Part shown: piece by piece, positions 53,279 to 62,661 of the stretch
Layout: the number at the start of each line of letters is the position of its first letter
Numbering within the stretch: the stretch's first letter is position 1
Assembly: GCA_964646205.1 (NCBI GenBank)
Contig: CAZYAZ010000006.1
Span: forward strand, 56,878-120,877
Direction of reading: 5' to 3'
DNA: 64,000 nucleotides
DNA from: UBA8437 sp964646205
GTDB lineage: Bacteria; Planctomycetota; Planctomycetia; Planctomycetales; Planctomycetaceae
Position numbers and translations under genes: made by a program
Notes under the pieces: generated by a model
The model's input: the letters and a program-made list of their open reading frames with translations, nothing else
Database searches by the model: none
What the model was told of the DNA's origin: nothing

Positions 53279-53908
53279 TCAACTGGGAGCAAACCGCCAT
53301 CGTCCCCGGTGGATGTCGGATCCCTTTCGCCGTCCCTTTCGCTCATAGCTGGTGAGATAGTCCATATCGTGCTGTGGCACGGTGAGATCTGGCAGTGCCA
53401 GTTCCTGGAAGTCTCCATGGTGGTCGATCAAGGAGCGGATTGTCTGAAAGTACTCACCGACGTCGGACCAGGAGTGCAGTTCGCCGCCCTCGACAAGGAC
53501 GTTGGTGACCAGGTCGAGAAACACGTCGGTGAAGATGCGTCGCCGCCGGTGCTTGCGTTTCCACCACGGATCGGGGAAGTACACGTGAACCGCGGTGACC
53601 GAGTTGGGGGCGATGAGTTTTTCGAGGGCGAGGTTGGCATCGCCGCCGAGGACCCTGGCGTTGGCCATTGTCCGTTTCTTCAGTCGGCGTGCCGTCCGTC
53701 GTCCCTCGCGATAGTCGATCTCGATTCCGCAGTAGTTGGTTTCGGGATGGGCCAGGGCGGAGTTGAACAGGAACAGGCCCCGGCCACAGCCGATGTCGAG
53801 TTCGACGGGTTGGGAGTTGCCGAAGAACTCGGCCCAATCGAGTGAATCGCCAAGGTCGTCCAGCGTGAGGAACCAGGGAGTGAGGTCCTCGGTCGGAGCT
53901 GGTCTCAT
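53279..53908 (-). CDS. trmB: tRNA (guanine-N7-)-methyltransferase TrmB
   Basis: This 209-residue SAM enzyme makes m7G46 in tRNA. Motif I is VELDIGCGRGLFLFNSA, followed by NYCGIEIDYREGRR, and the TrmB-specific VYFPDPWWKRKHRRRRI and late TSYERKGRRKG are present. The upstream gene lies 42 bases away on the same strand, suggesting an operon with the FabZ-like and HAD-like genes. Confidence 0.93.
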   Translation of the reverse strand: MRPAPTEDLTPWFLTLDDLGDSLDWAEFFGNSQPVELDIGCGRGLFLFNSALAHPETNYCGIEIDYREGRRTARRLKKRTMANARVLGGDANLALEKLIAPNSVTAVHVYFPDPWWKRKHRRRRIFTDVFLDLVTNVLVEGGELHSWSDVGEYFQTIRSLIDHHGDFQELALPDLTVPQHDMDYLTSYERKGRRKGSDIHRGRWRFAPS

Positions 53909-53950
53909 CGGGATACTCCCCCGAAGTCTTCAGACTCCAGGCACCTGGTC

Positions 53951-54451
53951 TCAGTCGATCTTTTGGTCGCGGTCGATGGGCACACCGAACATGGAGCCAC
54001 AGAAGACCATCCGGTCACTGACGAATCCCTGGAAATCAAACTCGGCGCGTCGATGCGGTCGGACCTTGGTCACCATCGCCATCAGCACCAGCCGATCGCC
54101 CGGGAAGACGGGGTAGCGGAACTTCACGTCATTCATGCCCCCGAACCCCACGTAGTCGCCGCCCAGCACGTTGTACTTCCGGGCGTAGAAACCCGCGAGT
54201 TGGGCGGCACATTCACACATGACCACCCCGGGCATCAGGGGGAAACCGGGCATGTGTCCGGTGATCCAGAATTCGTCGTCACTGAGGTCCTTGTATCCCG
54301 CCAGGCTTTGTGACTCCTGGTTGACCGTCAGCACGGCGGTCAACTGTTCCATCTCGTGCCGTTGCGGATTCACCTTGCGGATCTCGTCGAGATCAAACTC
54401 GGGGTTGTCGAAATCGAGCGAATCGAGCGGGAAGAGTGAAGGAGGGGGCAT
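53951..54451 (-). CDS. FabZ-like 3-hydroxyacyl-ACP dehydratase (hotdog fold)
   Basis: This 166-residue protein has the FabA/FabZ active-site segment GHMPGFPLMPGVVMCECAAQ, with His of GHMPGFP and Glu of MCECAA in the catalytic positions, and KFRYPVFPGDRLVL downstream. It is slightly longer than FabZ (about 145) because of an acidic N-terminal extension. It likely serves fatty-acid or lipid A acyl synthesis, although a dedicated role is possible since it is not next to fab genes. It lies between trmB and the HAD-like gene. Confidence 0.85.
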   Translation of the reverse strand: MPPPSLFPLDSLDFDNPEFDLDEIRKVNPQRHEMEQLTAVLTVNQESQSLAGYKDLSDDEFWITGHMPGFPLMPGVVMCECAAQLAGFYARKYNVLGGDYVGFGGMNDVKFRYPVFPGDRLVLMAMVTKVRPHRRAEFDFQGFVSDRMVFCGSMFGVPIDRDQKID

Positions 54452-54487
54452 AGTGTTTTGGCGATCGGTTGTCTTGGGAAGAGGGGG

Positions 54488-55447
54488 CTAATCGATACCG
54501 AGCACGGTGAGGACCTGTCTGAGGTCAGTCAAGAGTCGATCGGGTCGCAGCTTGGGGTCACGGATGTCGTCCTTGCTTGCTTCGAAGCTTGATGTGTCCC
54601 CGGCATACAGCGCGGTTTTCATTCCAAGTTGTTTGGCGATGGCGAGGTCATTTTGCAGCCGGCTTCCGACATGGAGCACCTCGCCGGGCTCGATTCCAGT
54701 TTCGGCCAATCGGTGCAGGCAGTTGCGGTAAAGGGAGGCGGAGGGCTTGCGAAGGCCGACCTGGCATGAAAGTGTCATGGCGTTGGCATCGAGCAACTCC
54801 CCGAGAGGCGGTAGTGTACCGTCGTGGCCGAGGACCCGCAACATTTGGACCAGCGTGAACGGCTGCGCATCGGCCAGCAGTGTCTGGCAGCAACTTGATC
54901 CGGCGATCGTGGTGAGGACATCGGTTGCGCCTTCGGCTGCCGCGACTCCCTGCAGTCCCTGGTGGAAGAAAAAGGCGACCTTTTCGGCGAATTGCTCGAT
55001 GTCTCCATAAAACGCTTCATCGATCTCGTATTCGTTTTGCACCAGTCTCTCGACCAGGGTTTGCCAGAGGTCGGCCGCATTCACCTGGGGGTAGTCGCCG
55101 GTGCGACCGGTACCGGCCATTTCCTTCATCGCGAGACAGTCACGGTACTGGTCGTAGAGATACTCCCAGGGCGCCCCGGCCTTGCGGCTCATGCTTTGCC
55201 ACATGTTGAACGTCTTGATGGTCTTTTCCATCGCCACCTGCATTCTCAACTGCACCGGGTGATCCAGGTGCAGGCATCCGTCGCTGATCCGCAGCAATGT
55301 CCCGTAGACGCTCCAGGTCACCGCCGCGATCCCGTCGAGCGGCTTGGTGAACGGCGTGGCCTTGACCGGCTGGACCGGGGGAGGCACCGGCCAGGAGTGG
55401 TCCTGTCCATCGAGCCATTCGGCAAATTCCGAGAGCGACTGGGGCAT
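54488..55447 (-). CDS. HAD superfamily-like protein lacking the nucleophilic Asp
   Basis: This 319-residue protein has the HAD fold pattern, but motif I reads AVTWSVYGTLL, where a D-V-Y-G-T is expected; S46 replaces the nucleophile Asp. Motif III Lys (VGLRKPSASLYRNC) and motif IV Asp (HVGSRLQNDLAIAKQLGM) are retained. A pseudo-enzyme or altered chemistry is possible. The ATG at 55447 gives MPQSLSEFAEWL; a longer reading from 55579 enters the next gene. It overlaps no neighbour. Confidence 0.78.
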   Translation of the reverse strand: MPQSLSEFAEWLDGQDHSWPVPPPVQPVKATPFTKPLDGIAAVTWSVYGTLLRISDGCLHLDHPVQLRMQVAMEKTIKTFNMWQSMSRKAGAPWEYLYDQYRDCLAMKEMAGTGRTGDYPQVNAADLWQTLVERLVQNEYEIDEAFYGDIEQFAEKVAFFFHQGLQGVAAAEGATDVLTTIAGSSCCQTLLADAQPFTLVQMLRVLGHDGTLPPLGELLDANAMTLSCQVGLRKPSASLYRNCLHRLAETGIEPGEVLHVGSRLQNDLAIAKQLGMKTALYAGDTSSFEASKDDIRDPKLRPDRLLTDLRQVLTVLGID

Positions 55448-55502
55448 GCGTGTTGATCGGTAGGAGAAAGTGGAAGCCGGGTCCCGGTTCGGGGCGGTGC
55501 CT

Positions 55503-57389
55503 CTAGAGGGTGGGCGGATCAGCAGGACCGAGCCAGTCGTCGAGTGACAGCAGGGCCTGGCCACTGGCAAGGGGTTCACGGGTCATTTGCGAAGACATCA
55601 GTTCCAGGCAGTCGATGGCGGCAGCCCGCCAACGTTCCTCTCCGGTGAGTTGGGCCAGTTTCAGAAGGGCCGTGGCGGCCATCCCGTTGCCCGACGGTGT
55701 GGCGTTGTCGCTGGTGTGCTTGTAGCGAGCGATCAGTTTCTCGGAGTCGTCGGCCGTGAAAAAGAACCCACCTGGGACGTTGGGCGGATCTGCCGTCGGG
55801 TCACCAAATCTCGACAGAAGCAGTTCGGCCAGTTGGACCGCCCACCCGGAAAACTCGTCACCTGTCTCGTCCCGGGCGAGTTCACAGAGCCCATCGAGCA
55901 GGCAGGTGACGTCGTCCAGGAAGGAGGGGAAGCGAGGCTGGCCATCCTTGGTCGAATGTCCCACTCGGCCATCGTCGTCGCGGATGTTCTTCCAGATGTC
56001 CCGTGCCGCCGCTTCGGCCGCCTGCCGGTAACGGGGTTCGCCGAGTGCTCGTGCGGCGGAAGCCATCGCGGTGATCATCATCCCGTTCCAGGCGACCAGC
56101 ACCTTGTCGTCCCGGTCCGGTGCCACTCTCGCGGCCCTCGTGTCCAGGAGAGTCTCGCGGCATTCATCGAGGGTGTTGGCCAGTTCTTGCGGATCGAGTT
56201 GGAGAGCGGTGGCAGCCTGGTCGTGGGGCTTGGGCCTGTTCAGGATGTTGGTGCCTTCCCAGTTGCCTTCGTCCGTGACGTCGTAGCAGTAACAAAATGC
56301 CTCCGAGGCGGCCTCGCCCCGGTTCGCCGCCAGTGTCGCTTTCACTTCCTGTTGGCTCCACACGAAAAATTTGCCCTCCTCGCCCTCGCTGTCGGCGTCC
56401 TGCGTGGCGTAGAAGCCGCCATCGGGGGAGGTCATTTCACGGAGCACCCAGTCGAGTGTTTCACGGACGACATCGACGTAGCGTTGTTGGCCGGTTGCCT
56501 GGAAACCCTCGAGGTAGGCCGGAACCAACAGTGCATTGTCGTAGAGCATTTTCTCGAAGTGGGGCACCAGCCAAGCGGCGTCGGTCGCATACCGGTGAAA
56601 ACCGCCTCCGAGTTGATCGTACATCCCGCCGCCGGCCATGCGATCGAGTGTCAGCCGTGCGAGGTCCAGGCAGTCCGTGTCGTTGAATCTTCGGTGGCAG
56701 CGTAGTAGCAGTCGGATGTCCATGGGATGGGGAAACTTGGGAGCGTTGCCGAAGCCGCCGTGCCGCCGATCACCGGCGGACAACAGTTGATGCCGGACAC
56801 GGTCCAGCACGCCCGTGTCCAGTGTCTCACCCTGCCCCGGTTCCTGCGTTCCTCCACCAACCCGTCTCACGGCGTCGGCCAGTTCGTCGGCCGCCTGTTC
56901 CAGTTCCTCTCGCCGCGTGTTCCAGGCCTCCGACACGTGGCGGAGGATGTCGGAGAATCCGGGCATTCCCATCGATGCCGCCGGTGGCCAGTAGGTGCCC
57001 CCGAAGAACGGGCGTCCGTCGGGTGTCATGAAGACCGACATCGGCCAGCCGCCCCTCCGGGTCAACAGCATGACCGCGTTCATGTAGACCTGGTCGATAT
57101 CGGGTCGCTCCTCGCGGTCCACCTTGATGGCAACAAACGACTCGTTGAGCAACCCGGCAATGCCCTCGTCCTCAAAACTCTCGCGTTCCATCACGTGACA
57201 CCAGTGGCAGGCACTGTAGCCGACCGAGAGAAAGATGGGTCGGTCCAGTTCGTGGGCCTGTTCCAGGGCCGCGGAGCCCCAGGGATACCAGTTGACCGGG
57301 TTGTGCACGTGTTGCAGCAGGTACGGGCTGGTTTCGCCGGCGAGCCGATTTCCGGTTTGATCAGTGGGTGAGGAGTGCGAAGAACTCAT
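55503..57389 (-). CDS. DUF255/YyaL-like thioredoxin-fold protein
   Basis: This 628-residue protein has an N-terminal thioredoxin-like DUF255 domain: SPYLLQHVHNPVNWYPWG, then FLSVGYSACHWCHVMERESF with C61 and C64, and KVDREERPDIDQVYMNAV. The remaining 450 residues form an alpha/alpha toroid like N-acylglucosamine epimerases. These proteins are widespread and of uncertain role, often called spermatogenesis-associated 20-like. It starts at 57389, divergent from the DUF1570 gene. Confidence 0.9.
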   Translation of the reverse strand: MSSSHSSPTDQTGNRLAGETSPYLLQHVHNPVNWYPWGSAALEQAHELDRPIFLSVGYSACHWCHVMERESFEDEGIAGLLNESFVAIKVDREERPDIDQVYMNAVMLLTRRGGWPMSVFMTPDGRPFFGGTYWPPAASMGMPGFSDILRHVSEAWNTRREELEQAADELADAVRRVGGGTQEPGQGETLDTGVLDRVRHQLLSAGDRRHGGFGNAPKFPHPMDIRLLLRCHRRFNDTDCLDLARLTLDRMAGGGMYDQLGGGFHRYATDAAWLVPHFEKMLYDNALLVPAYLEGFQATGQQRYVDVVRETLDWVLREMTSPDGGFYATQDADSEGEEGKFFVWSQQEVKATLAANRGEAASEAFCYCYDVTDEGNWEGTNILNRPKPHDQAATALQLDPQELANTLDECRETLLDTRAARVAPDRDDKVLVAWNGMMITAMASAARALGEPRYRQAAEAAARDIWKNIRDDDGRVGHSTKDGQPRFPSFLDDVTCLLDGLCELARDETGDEFSGWAVQLAELLLSRFGDPTADPPNVPGGFFFTADDSEKLIARYKHTSDNATPSGNGMAATALLKLAQLTGEERWRAAAIDCLELMSSQMTREPLASGQALLSLDDWLGPADPPTL

Positions 57390-57482
57390 GGGGGAGGATC
57401 GTAAGGAGTTGGCGACCGAATGTGGAGCATCTCGACGACGGAACTCGTGCTAGACTTTGACAACCCGGTTGGGAGTGTGTTG

Positions 57483-58652
57483 ATGCGAACGAGTCTCTCC
57501 AAGATACCACGCGTGCTGGTGATCGGCCTGTCGCTGGTGGTGTGTGGCCTGGCCCCGCCGGAGACGGTACTCGAGCAGATCACCTTCGATGAGGAGGGTT
57601 CCCCGCGGACGATCTCCGGCCGTGTCGTCGTCAAGGCCGTGGACGGCGGGTTGCTGGTCCAGGAGCGGGACGGGAGATTGTGGACGGTGCCATCGGAGGT
57701 TTTGCAGAAACGCGTGACCACCAAAACGCCGTTTCGTTCCGAGACGTCCAAGGAAATGGGCAAGCGGTTGGCTGCGGAACTCGACAGGTCGGTGGCCCCG
57801 GGTTTCCACGTGACCCACACCCGGCACTACACGATTGTCTCGTCGGCCGACCCACGATTTGCCCGCTGGACGGGACAACTTTTCGAGCGGCTGCGAACAG
57901 CCTTCCTGGCGTTCTGGAAGGGCCGGGGAGTGAAGCTTGCGGATCCCGAGTTCCCGTTGGTGGCCATCGTGCTCAAGGACAGGGAGCAGTTTTCGAAGTT
58001 TGTTCGCAGGGGTGCGAGTTTTGATCCCACCACCACGACCGGGTATTACTCGATTCTCTCCAATCACATCGTGCTCTACGACATTGCTCGGGTTCCCGGT
58101 CAACCGCCAGCCGCGACATCGGTTGAAATCCGGCGGCGTTTGTCGACGGCCCCCCAGGCGATCGCCACGGTGGTTCACGAGGCAGCCCACCAGATTGCCT
58201 ACAACAGCGGGTTGAACCGTCGGCTGTCGGACAATCCGCTGTGGTTGGTCGAGGGAATGGCGGTGTTCTTTGAGACGCCCGACTTGAAGAGCCGCTCGGG
58301 CTGGCGGACAGTTGGCAGGGTCAACCGGGCGCGGTTGGCCCGGTTCGCCGATTTTGTCCAAAGCCGACGTGGGCGGGGATCGTTGCAATCGCTGGTGGGC
58401 AGTGATCGCCGTTTTCGCGAGAGTGATTCGGCGGCCGATGCCTACGCCGAGGCCTGGGCTTTGAACTATTTCCTGTTGCGGACGCGTCGCAAGCAGTACG
58501 CCAGCTACCTGAAAACCGTTTCGGCCAAGCCGGTGTTGAAGTGGGATTCTCCTGCAAAAAGGCAGGCCGAATTCGAGGCGGCTTTCGGCGAAGACTGGGC
58601 TGAACTGGACAGGGTGTTCCTGAAGTACATGAGCCGTGTCCGGTCGAAGTAG
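57483..58652 (+). CDS. DUF1570 family putative metallopeptidase, exported
   Basis: This 389-residue protein has a hydrophobic signal with a possible lipobox-like VVCGLA near residue 21, a small beta domain (about 28-80), and a zincin-like domain. The metal motif is H232-E-x-x-H236 in ATVVHEAAHQIAYNSG, and the downstream LWLVEGMAVFFET supplies the likely third ligand Glu257. Planctomycetes have many such DUF1570 proteins; substrates are unknown. The ATG at 57483 is preferred over an upstream in-frame start at 57420 because it gives a proper signal. Confidence 0.82.
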   Translation: MRTSLSKIPRVLVIGLSLVVCGLAPPETVLEQITFDEEGSPRTISGRVVVKAVDGGLLVQERDGRLWTVPSEVLQKRVTTKTPFRSETSKEMGKRLAAELDRSVAPGFHVTHTRHYTIVSSADPRFARWTGQLFERLRTAFLAFWKGRGVKLADPEFPLVAIVLKDREQFSKFVRRGASFDPTTTTGYYSILSNHIVLYDIARVPGQPPAATSVEIRRRLSTAPQAIATVVHEAAHQIAYNSGLNRRLSDNPLWLVEGMAVFFETPDLKSRSGWRTVGRVNRARLARFADFVQSRRGRGSLQSLVGSDRRFRESDSAADAYAEAWALNYFLLRTRRKQYASYLKTVSAKPVLKWDSPAKRQAEFEAAFGEDWAELDRVFLKYMSRVRSK

Positions 58653-58760
58653 TCCTCAGCCTTTCCTCCACCCGAGGGTGTTTCCTACAATGGGACGTTC
58701 TCCCCGGGGCGTGTGTTGTCCCGGTCACTCTCCAACCGGCTGACTCATGGATTTCCAGTT

Positions 58761-58859
58761 ATGGCCAAGACGACTCGCAAGCTGAAGAAGGCCAACCACG
58801 GTCGCCGCCCCGCCAGTGCCAAGGCACGAAAAGCCAAGCGGAAGAAGTACCGGACCTAG
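58761..58859 (+). CDS. Very basic 32-residue protein
   Basis: The frame encodes MAKTTRKLKKANHG then a run rich in Arg, Lys and Ala that ends KKYRT. About half of the residues are Lys or Arg, and there are no acidic residues. Codon choice (AAG for Lys, GCC for Ala) matches the genome. Composition is like small ribosomal or nucleoid proteins (for example bTHX- or bL36-sized), but no family was matched. No Shine-Dalgarno is obvious. Its TAG stop lies in CTAG shared with the converging ccs gene. It is too short for most gene finders. Confidence 0.6.
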   Translation: MAKTTRKLKKANHGRRPASAKARKAKRKKYRT

Positions 58860-61800
58860 ACGGTCGGCGTCTTGTCGGTGTCACCGGCCGCCTTGTTGGC
58901 GGCTGCGATCTGGCTCCACCAGAGCCGCCGGGGAATGCACCCGGCCGCGGCGATCAGCAACTGGGTGCCACAGAACAATCCCAGGGTCAGCATCACGCCC
59001 TCGGTGAACCCGTAGCTGTGTAGCCCCACGCCGAGTTCGTTCACGCCGAACCAGCTCCAGCTGACGGTGATATTGCCCAGCACCGCCAGCACCGCCAGGC
59101 CGCGATCCTTGATCATGCCATCCCAGCGCGCGTGCAGCACCAGTGCGTTCCAGAGCACGATGATCAATGCCCCATTCTCCTTGGGGTCCCAGCCCCAGAA
59201 CCGGCCCCAGCTGTCGTCGGCCCACAATCCTCCCAAAACCGTGCCGACAAAACTGAAGAACATCGCCGCACAGGTGGTTCCGTAAATGGCGCGGGCCAGG
59301 TTCTTGCCGACGGAATCTGTGAGTGATGGCGTGCAGACGCCCCGCAGGATGTAGATGATCCCCAGCAGTCCCGCCACGTAGGTGCTGGTGTAGCCCTCGG
59401 TGATACAGACCACGTGCGTGGCCAGCCAGAACTGGGTGTCCAGGACGGCGACCAGGACGGTGAAGGTGTCGCCGTCGCCGGCCAGGTGCTGGGCGACGAG
59501 CAGCGTGGCGAATCCCGCGGCCGAGGCGATCACGTTTCCAATGCCCATCCGGTGGACGCGTTCAATAATGATCCCGGCCAGCACCGCCGCCCAGCCGATA
59601 AAGATGGCCGACGAGTAGAGATTGGTGACCGGAGGACGTCCGGAAATGATGATGCGAGAGACCAGCCCGTAGGTGTGCAATGCGAAGGTCAGGTAGACCA
59701 ACCACTGCGCCGCACGGTTGAACCAACTGGGCCCGACCCAACCGAGTGCCACCAGCAGGAACACGACGATGTAGAAGATAATCGAGAGATAGAATGGCTC
59801 GAAACTGTTGAAGTGGTGTTCAAAACTAGCCCGCCACCCCTGGTAGTCCTTGGGTGGTTGCGCGGCATACGCCTTGCCCAGTGCCTGGACCTCGGCGTCA
59901 AAACTGCCATTCTCACCGGTTTCCCAGGCGGCCAATATTGCCGACAGTCGCCGGTAGCCTTCAGGCGTCGGTGTCGAGAGTCCCTTGGCGCCGACTATGG
60001 GCACCAGCACGCTGGAGACTTGTTGGGTCAGCCGGTCGAGTTCCTGCTGACGGATTCGGTCTATCAGTCGGTCCCGTTCCTGGTCGGTCAACTGGGCCAT
60101 CTGCCGTCTGATTGTCACTCGCAATTCGGTTGCGGTTCCCGGGAGGCCCTGCCGCTGGGCCTGGGTCACGATCGTGTTGACAGCATTGTCCTCGACAATT
60201 GCTTCGAATTGACGGTCCCGCTTGGCCCCGAAACGCCGGACCAGTTCGCCCGCCAGTGCCCCGGGTGAATCCACCTTCCACTCGGTGGCCGCCGTGCGAG
60301 CCCAGGCCCGCAGAGACTCCATCGCCAGGGTTTGCCATTCGTGCTCGTCGGATGGCACTCCCAGGGGCAGGTTGGCGGCCTCGTTGGTCAATGCCCGTAG
60401 CCTCAGGATGCTGGAAATCTTTTCCAGCGAGGTGTCGGTACCAGGTTCGAGAAGGGCGTGAGCGGCACGGAGGGCGAAGTAGTGCTGGAGCTTGTTGTGC
60501 AACTCGCGCAGTTTTCTCTGGTACTGCGTCATCTGCTCGGCAGGCGTTTCCATGGCCTTGTTGAGCTGGGTGCGATATTCGCTGGTCGACCCTGGTGGAG
60601 GTTGAACGTGATCCTGGAATTCACTGAAGGCGTAGCGGAATCCCGGGCGACGTTCGAGCTTGAGTACGGCGAGCACATCGAGGCTCTCGATGCGAAAGAC
60701 CTTGTGCTGACCGGCATCGCTCGATTGAGTGATTTCGTCGAGCAGCCATCGGATGGCCGGTTGGGCCGTGTTGTTCTCGTCACGGTAGGTGTTGCGGCCC
60801 GAGATGACTCGGAGGCTATTGCGGGCCAACGTGTCGAAGGGCTTGATCCGGCCCTCGAAGACGACCGGCAAGCGTCCGAATGCGTGGATGTCGGGCAAGT
60901 CCGGACCGGCATCGGGAGCACGACTCGCCAGCAGGATTATCAGGAGTGGGAGATTGAGGAATGCCAGTGGAACGAGGTATTGAGCCTGCAGGTACCATTT
61001 CTCAGCAGGATGATCACCGCTGAGGCGGTCGCCTTCGGGCCGATCGATATTTTGCACCGGGGCAATTTTTGCGGAAGCCAGTTCGGCCACTGCGGGTGCC
61101 TTGAGAGGTGTGTCGGTTGCCGGTGGCGAGATCACTCCACGGTGACGTCGCTTCTGGAAGCGAATCACCGCGAGGGTGAACTGGTAGAACATCCCGATTC
61201 CAACCACCATGCAGGCGACGTAGGGAATCATCCAGCCGGTGTTGGTCACCACCTGCAGTCCGGTCTGTTCGACCCCGTCGTCGCCCTGGTTGACCGACGA
61301 CTGGTAGAAGGTCTTGCCGGCGAACCGCAATGGATTGTTCATCCAGATATGCACCTTGCGGTCGACCGAGCCGTCGAAGGCCAGCAGGCGGACATCCGAC
61401 GAATAATTGCTGGCGGTTTGGGTGCCGATGTACTTGTCAAAGCGGACATCGGTCAGGTGCAGTGAATAGGGCACGTAGGTCCGCTTGAAACGGAGCGTCA
61501 CCTCGTAGGTTTTGCCGTCCACCTCGATCGACTGGGGCTTGAGGTGCTGGCTGAAGAGATAGCGGCCGATTTTTTTCTGGTCGGTTTTCAGCACGGCTTC
61601 GATCGTGGCGATATCGACCTCGCCACCGGTGTCGGTTCCGGTCCCGGCCCGTGCTTCATCGATTTCGATGAACCGTCCGGCCCCGGCAAAACGGTTCTCC
61701 GGGCTCCGGCGGTTGTGNNNNNNNNNNNNNNNNNNNNNNNNNNNNNNNNNNNNNNNNNNNNNNNNNNNNNNNNNNNNNNNNNNNNNNNNNNNNNNNNNNN

Positions 61801-62661
61801 NNNNNNNNNNNNNNNNNGGGTGCCGACCCCTTCCTCTGTCAGGGGCACGACGGTGACCCGGTTGTGGTCGGTGGGCGAGGTGTCGATGACGGCCAATTCG
61901 ATGGCCCGGATGTCGTGTTCGTAATCGACCGTGTCTCCCTCGCGAATGCTCATCTGGCCCTCGATCGCCGAGACGCCGACAAGCAACTCGTTGTACATCA
62001 TCAACAATACGCCCAGGTGCAGCAGCACCACGCCGGCGCGGCGTCGAAAGACCATGATGCATCCAGCCAGCAGGACTCCTCCAGCAAAAAGGCCCTGGGC
62101 CAGTTGCCAGAGAATTCTCAGGGAGGGCCAGTCCTGCAGCAGCTGGTTCTCACGGCCACTCTGCATGGAACCCCACATGATCACGGCGACGGTCAACGCC
62201 GAACCGGCCGCGATCACGCCCAGCCCGGCGGCGAGACGATTGCCGCTGGCCTGGACCTTGAAGCGGATCGCATGAGCAGCCAGCAGGTTCACGGTCATCG
62301 CCCCGCCGATCAGCCATCCGCCGGGGAATGGGAATCCGCGTCCCTTCTCGATGTCCGTCATGCCCTCCAGGAAAGTGCCCATGAAGAACGATTTCGGGAA
62401 GAAGACCCGCCATTCGATCCAGGCAACCGGGGTCCTGAAGTAATCGCGGACGACTTCCCAGATGTCCATGTGTACCTGGGCGAGGGTTCCGGCCAGCACC
62501 AGGAAAACGGCCATCGCGAACAGGGCGACGGAGATTTTCAACGAGGCAATCGGTCGGAGAATCGCCACGACCGCCGGTTTCAGCGACGAAGTCGCCGCGG
62601 CGTCAGAGAGTGTCTCGCCGGCAGGATCCGGGTTGTCGGTCACGTGAGTCTTATTCTCCAT
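58856..62661 (-). CDS. ResB/CcsB-CcsA fusion for cytochrome c maturation, interrupted by an assembly gap
   Basis: One large gene for system II cytochrome c biogenesis. The N-terminal part (62661-61818) is ResB-like with four membrane segments (ASLKISVALFAMAVFLVLAG, VVLLHLGVLLMMYNELLVG). After the gap comes the rest of ResB (VHIWMNNPLRFAGKTFYQSS), a long periplasmic region, then a CcsA domain with about eight helices and the haem-binding WWD loop WGRFWGWDPKENGAL. Such fusions handle haem export and ligation to CxxCH apocytochromes. The ATG at 62661 has GGAG 7 bases upstream and overlaps the previous gene by 11 bases. The frame shifts at the gap, which is a gap-length artefact. The long helical periplasmic insert (about 61000-59850) is larger than in typical CcsA. 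Confidence 0.88.
61718..61817. other. Assembly gap of 100 N inside the ccs fusion
   Basis: Exactly 100 N, a placeholder. The coding frames on both sides differ by one base, so for an intact gene the true length must be 3n+2 and not 100. Confidence 0.97.

Noticed and set aside
58856..62661. Frameshift or two separate genes in the ccs region
   Set aside because: The frame change falls exactly at a 100-N placeholder, and both parts complement each other as one ResB-CcsA protein.
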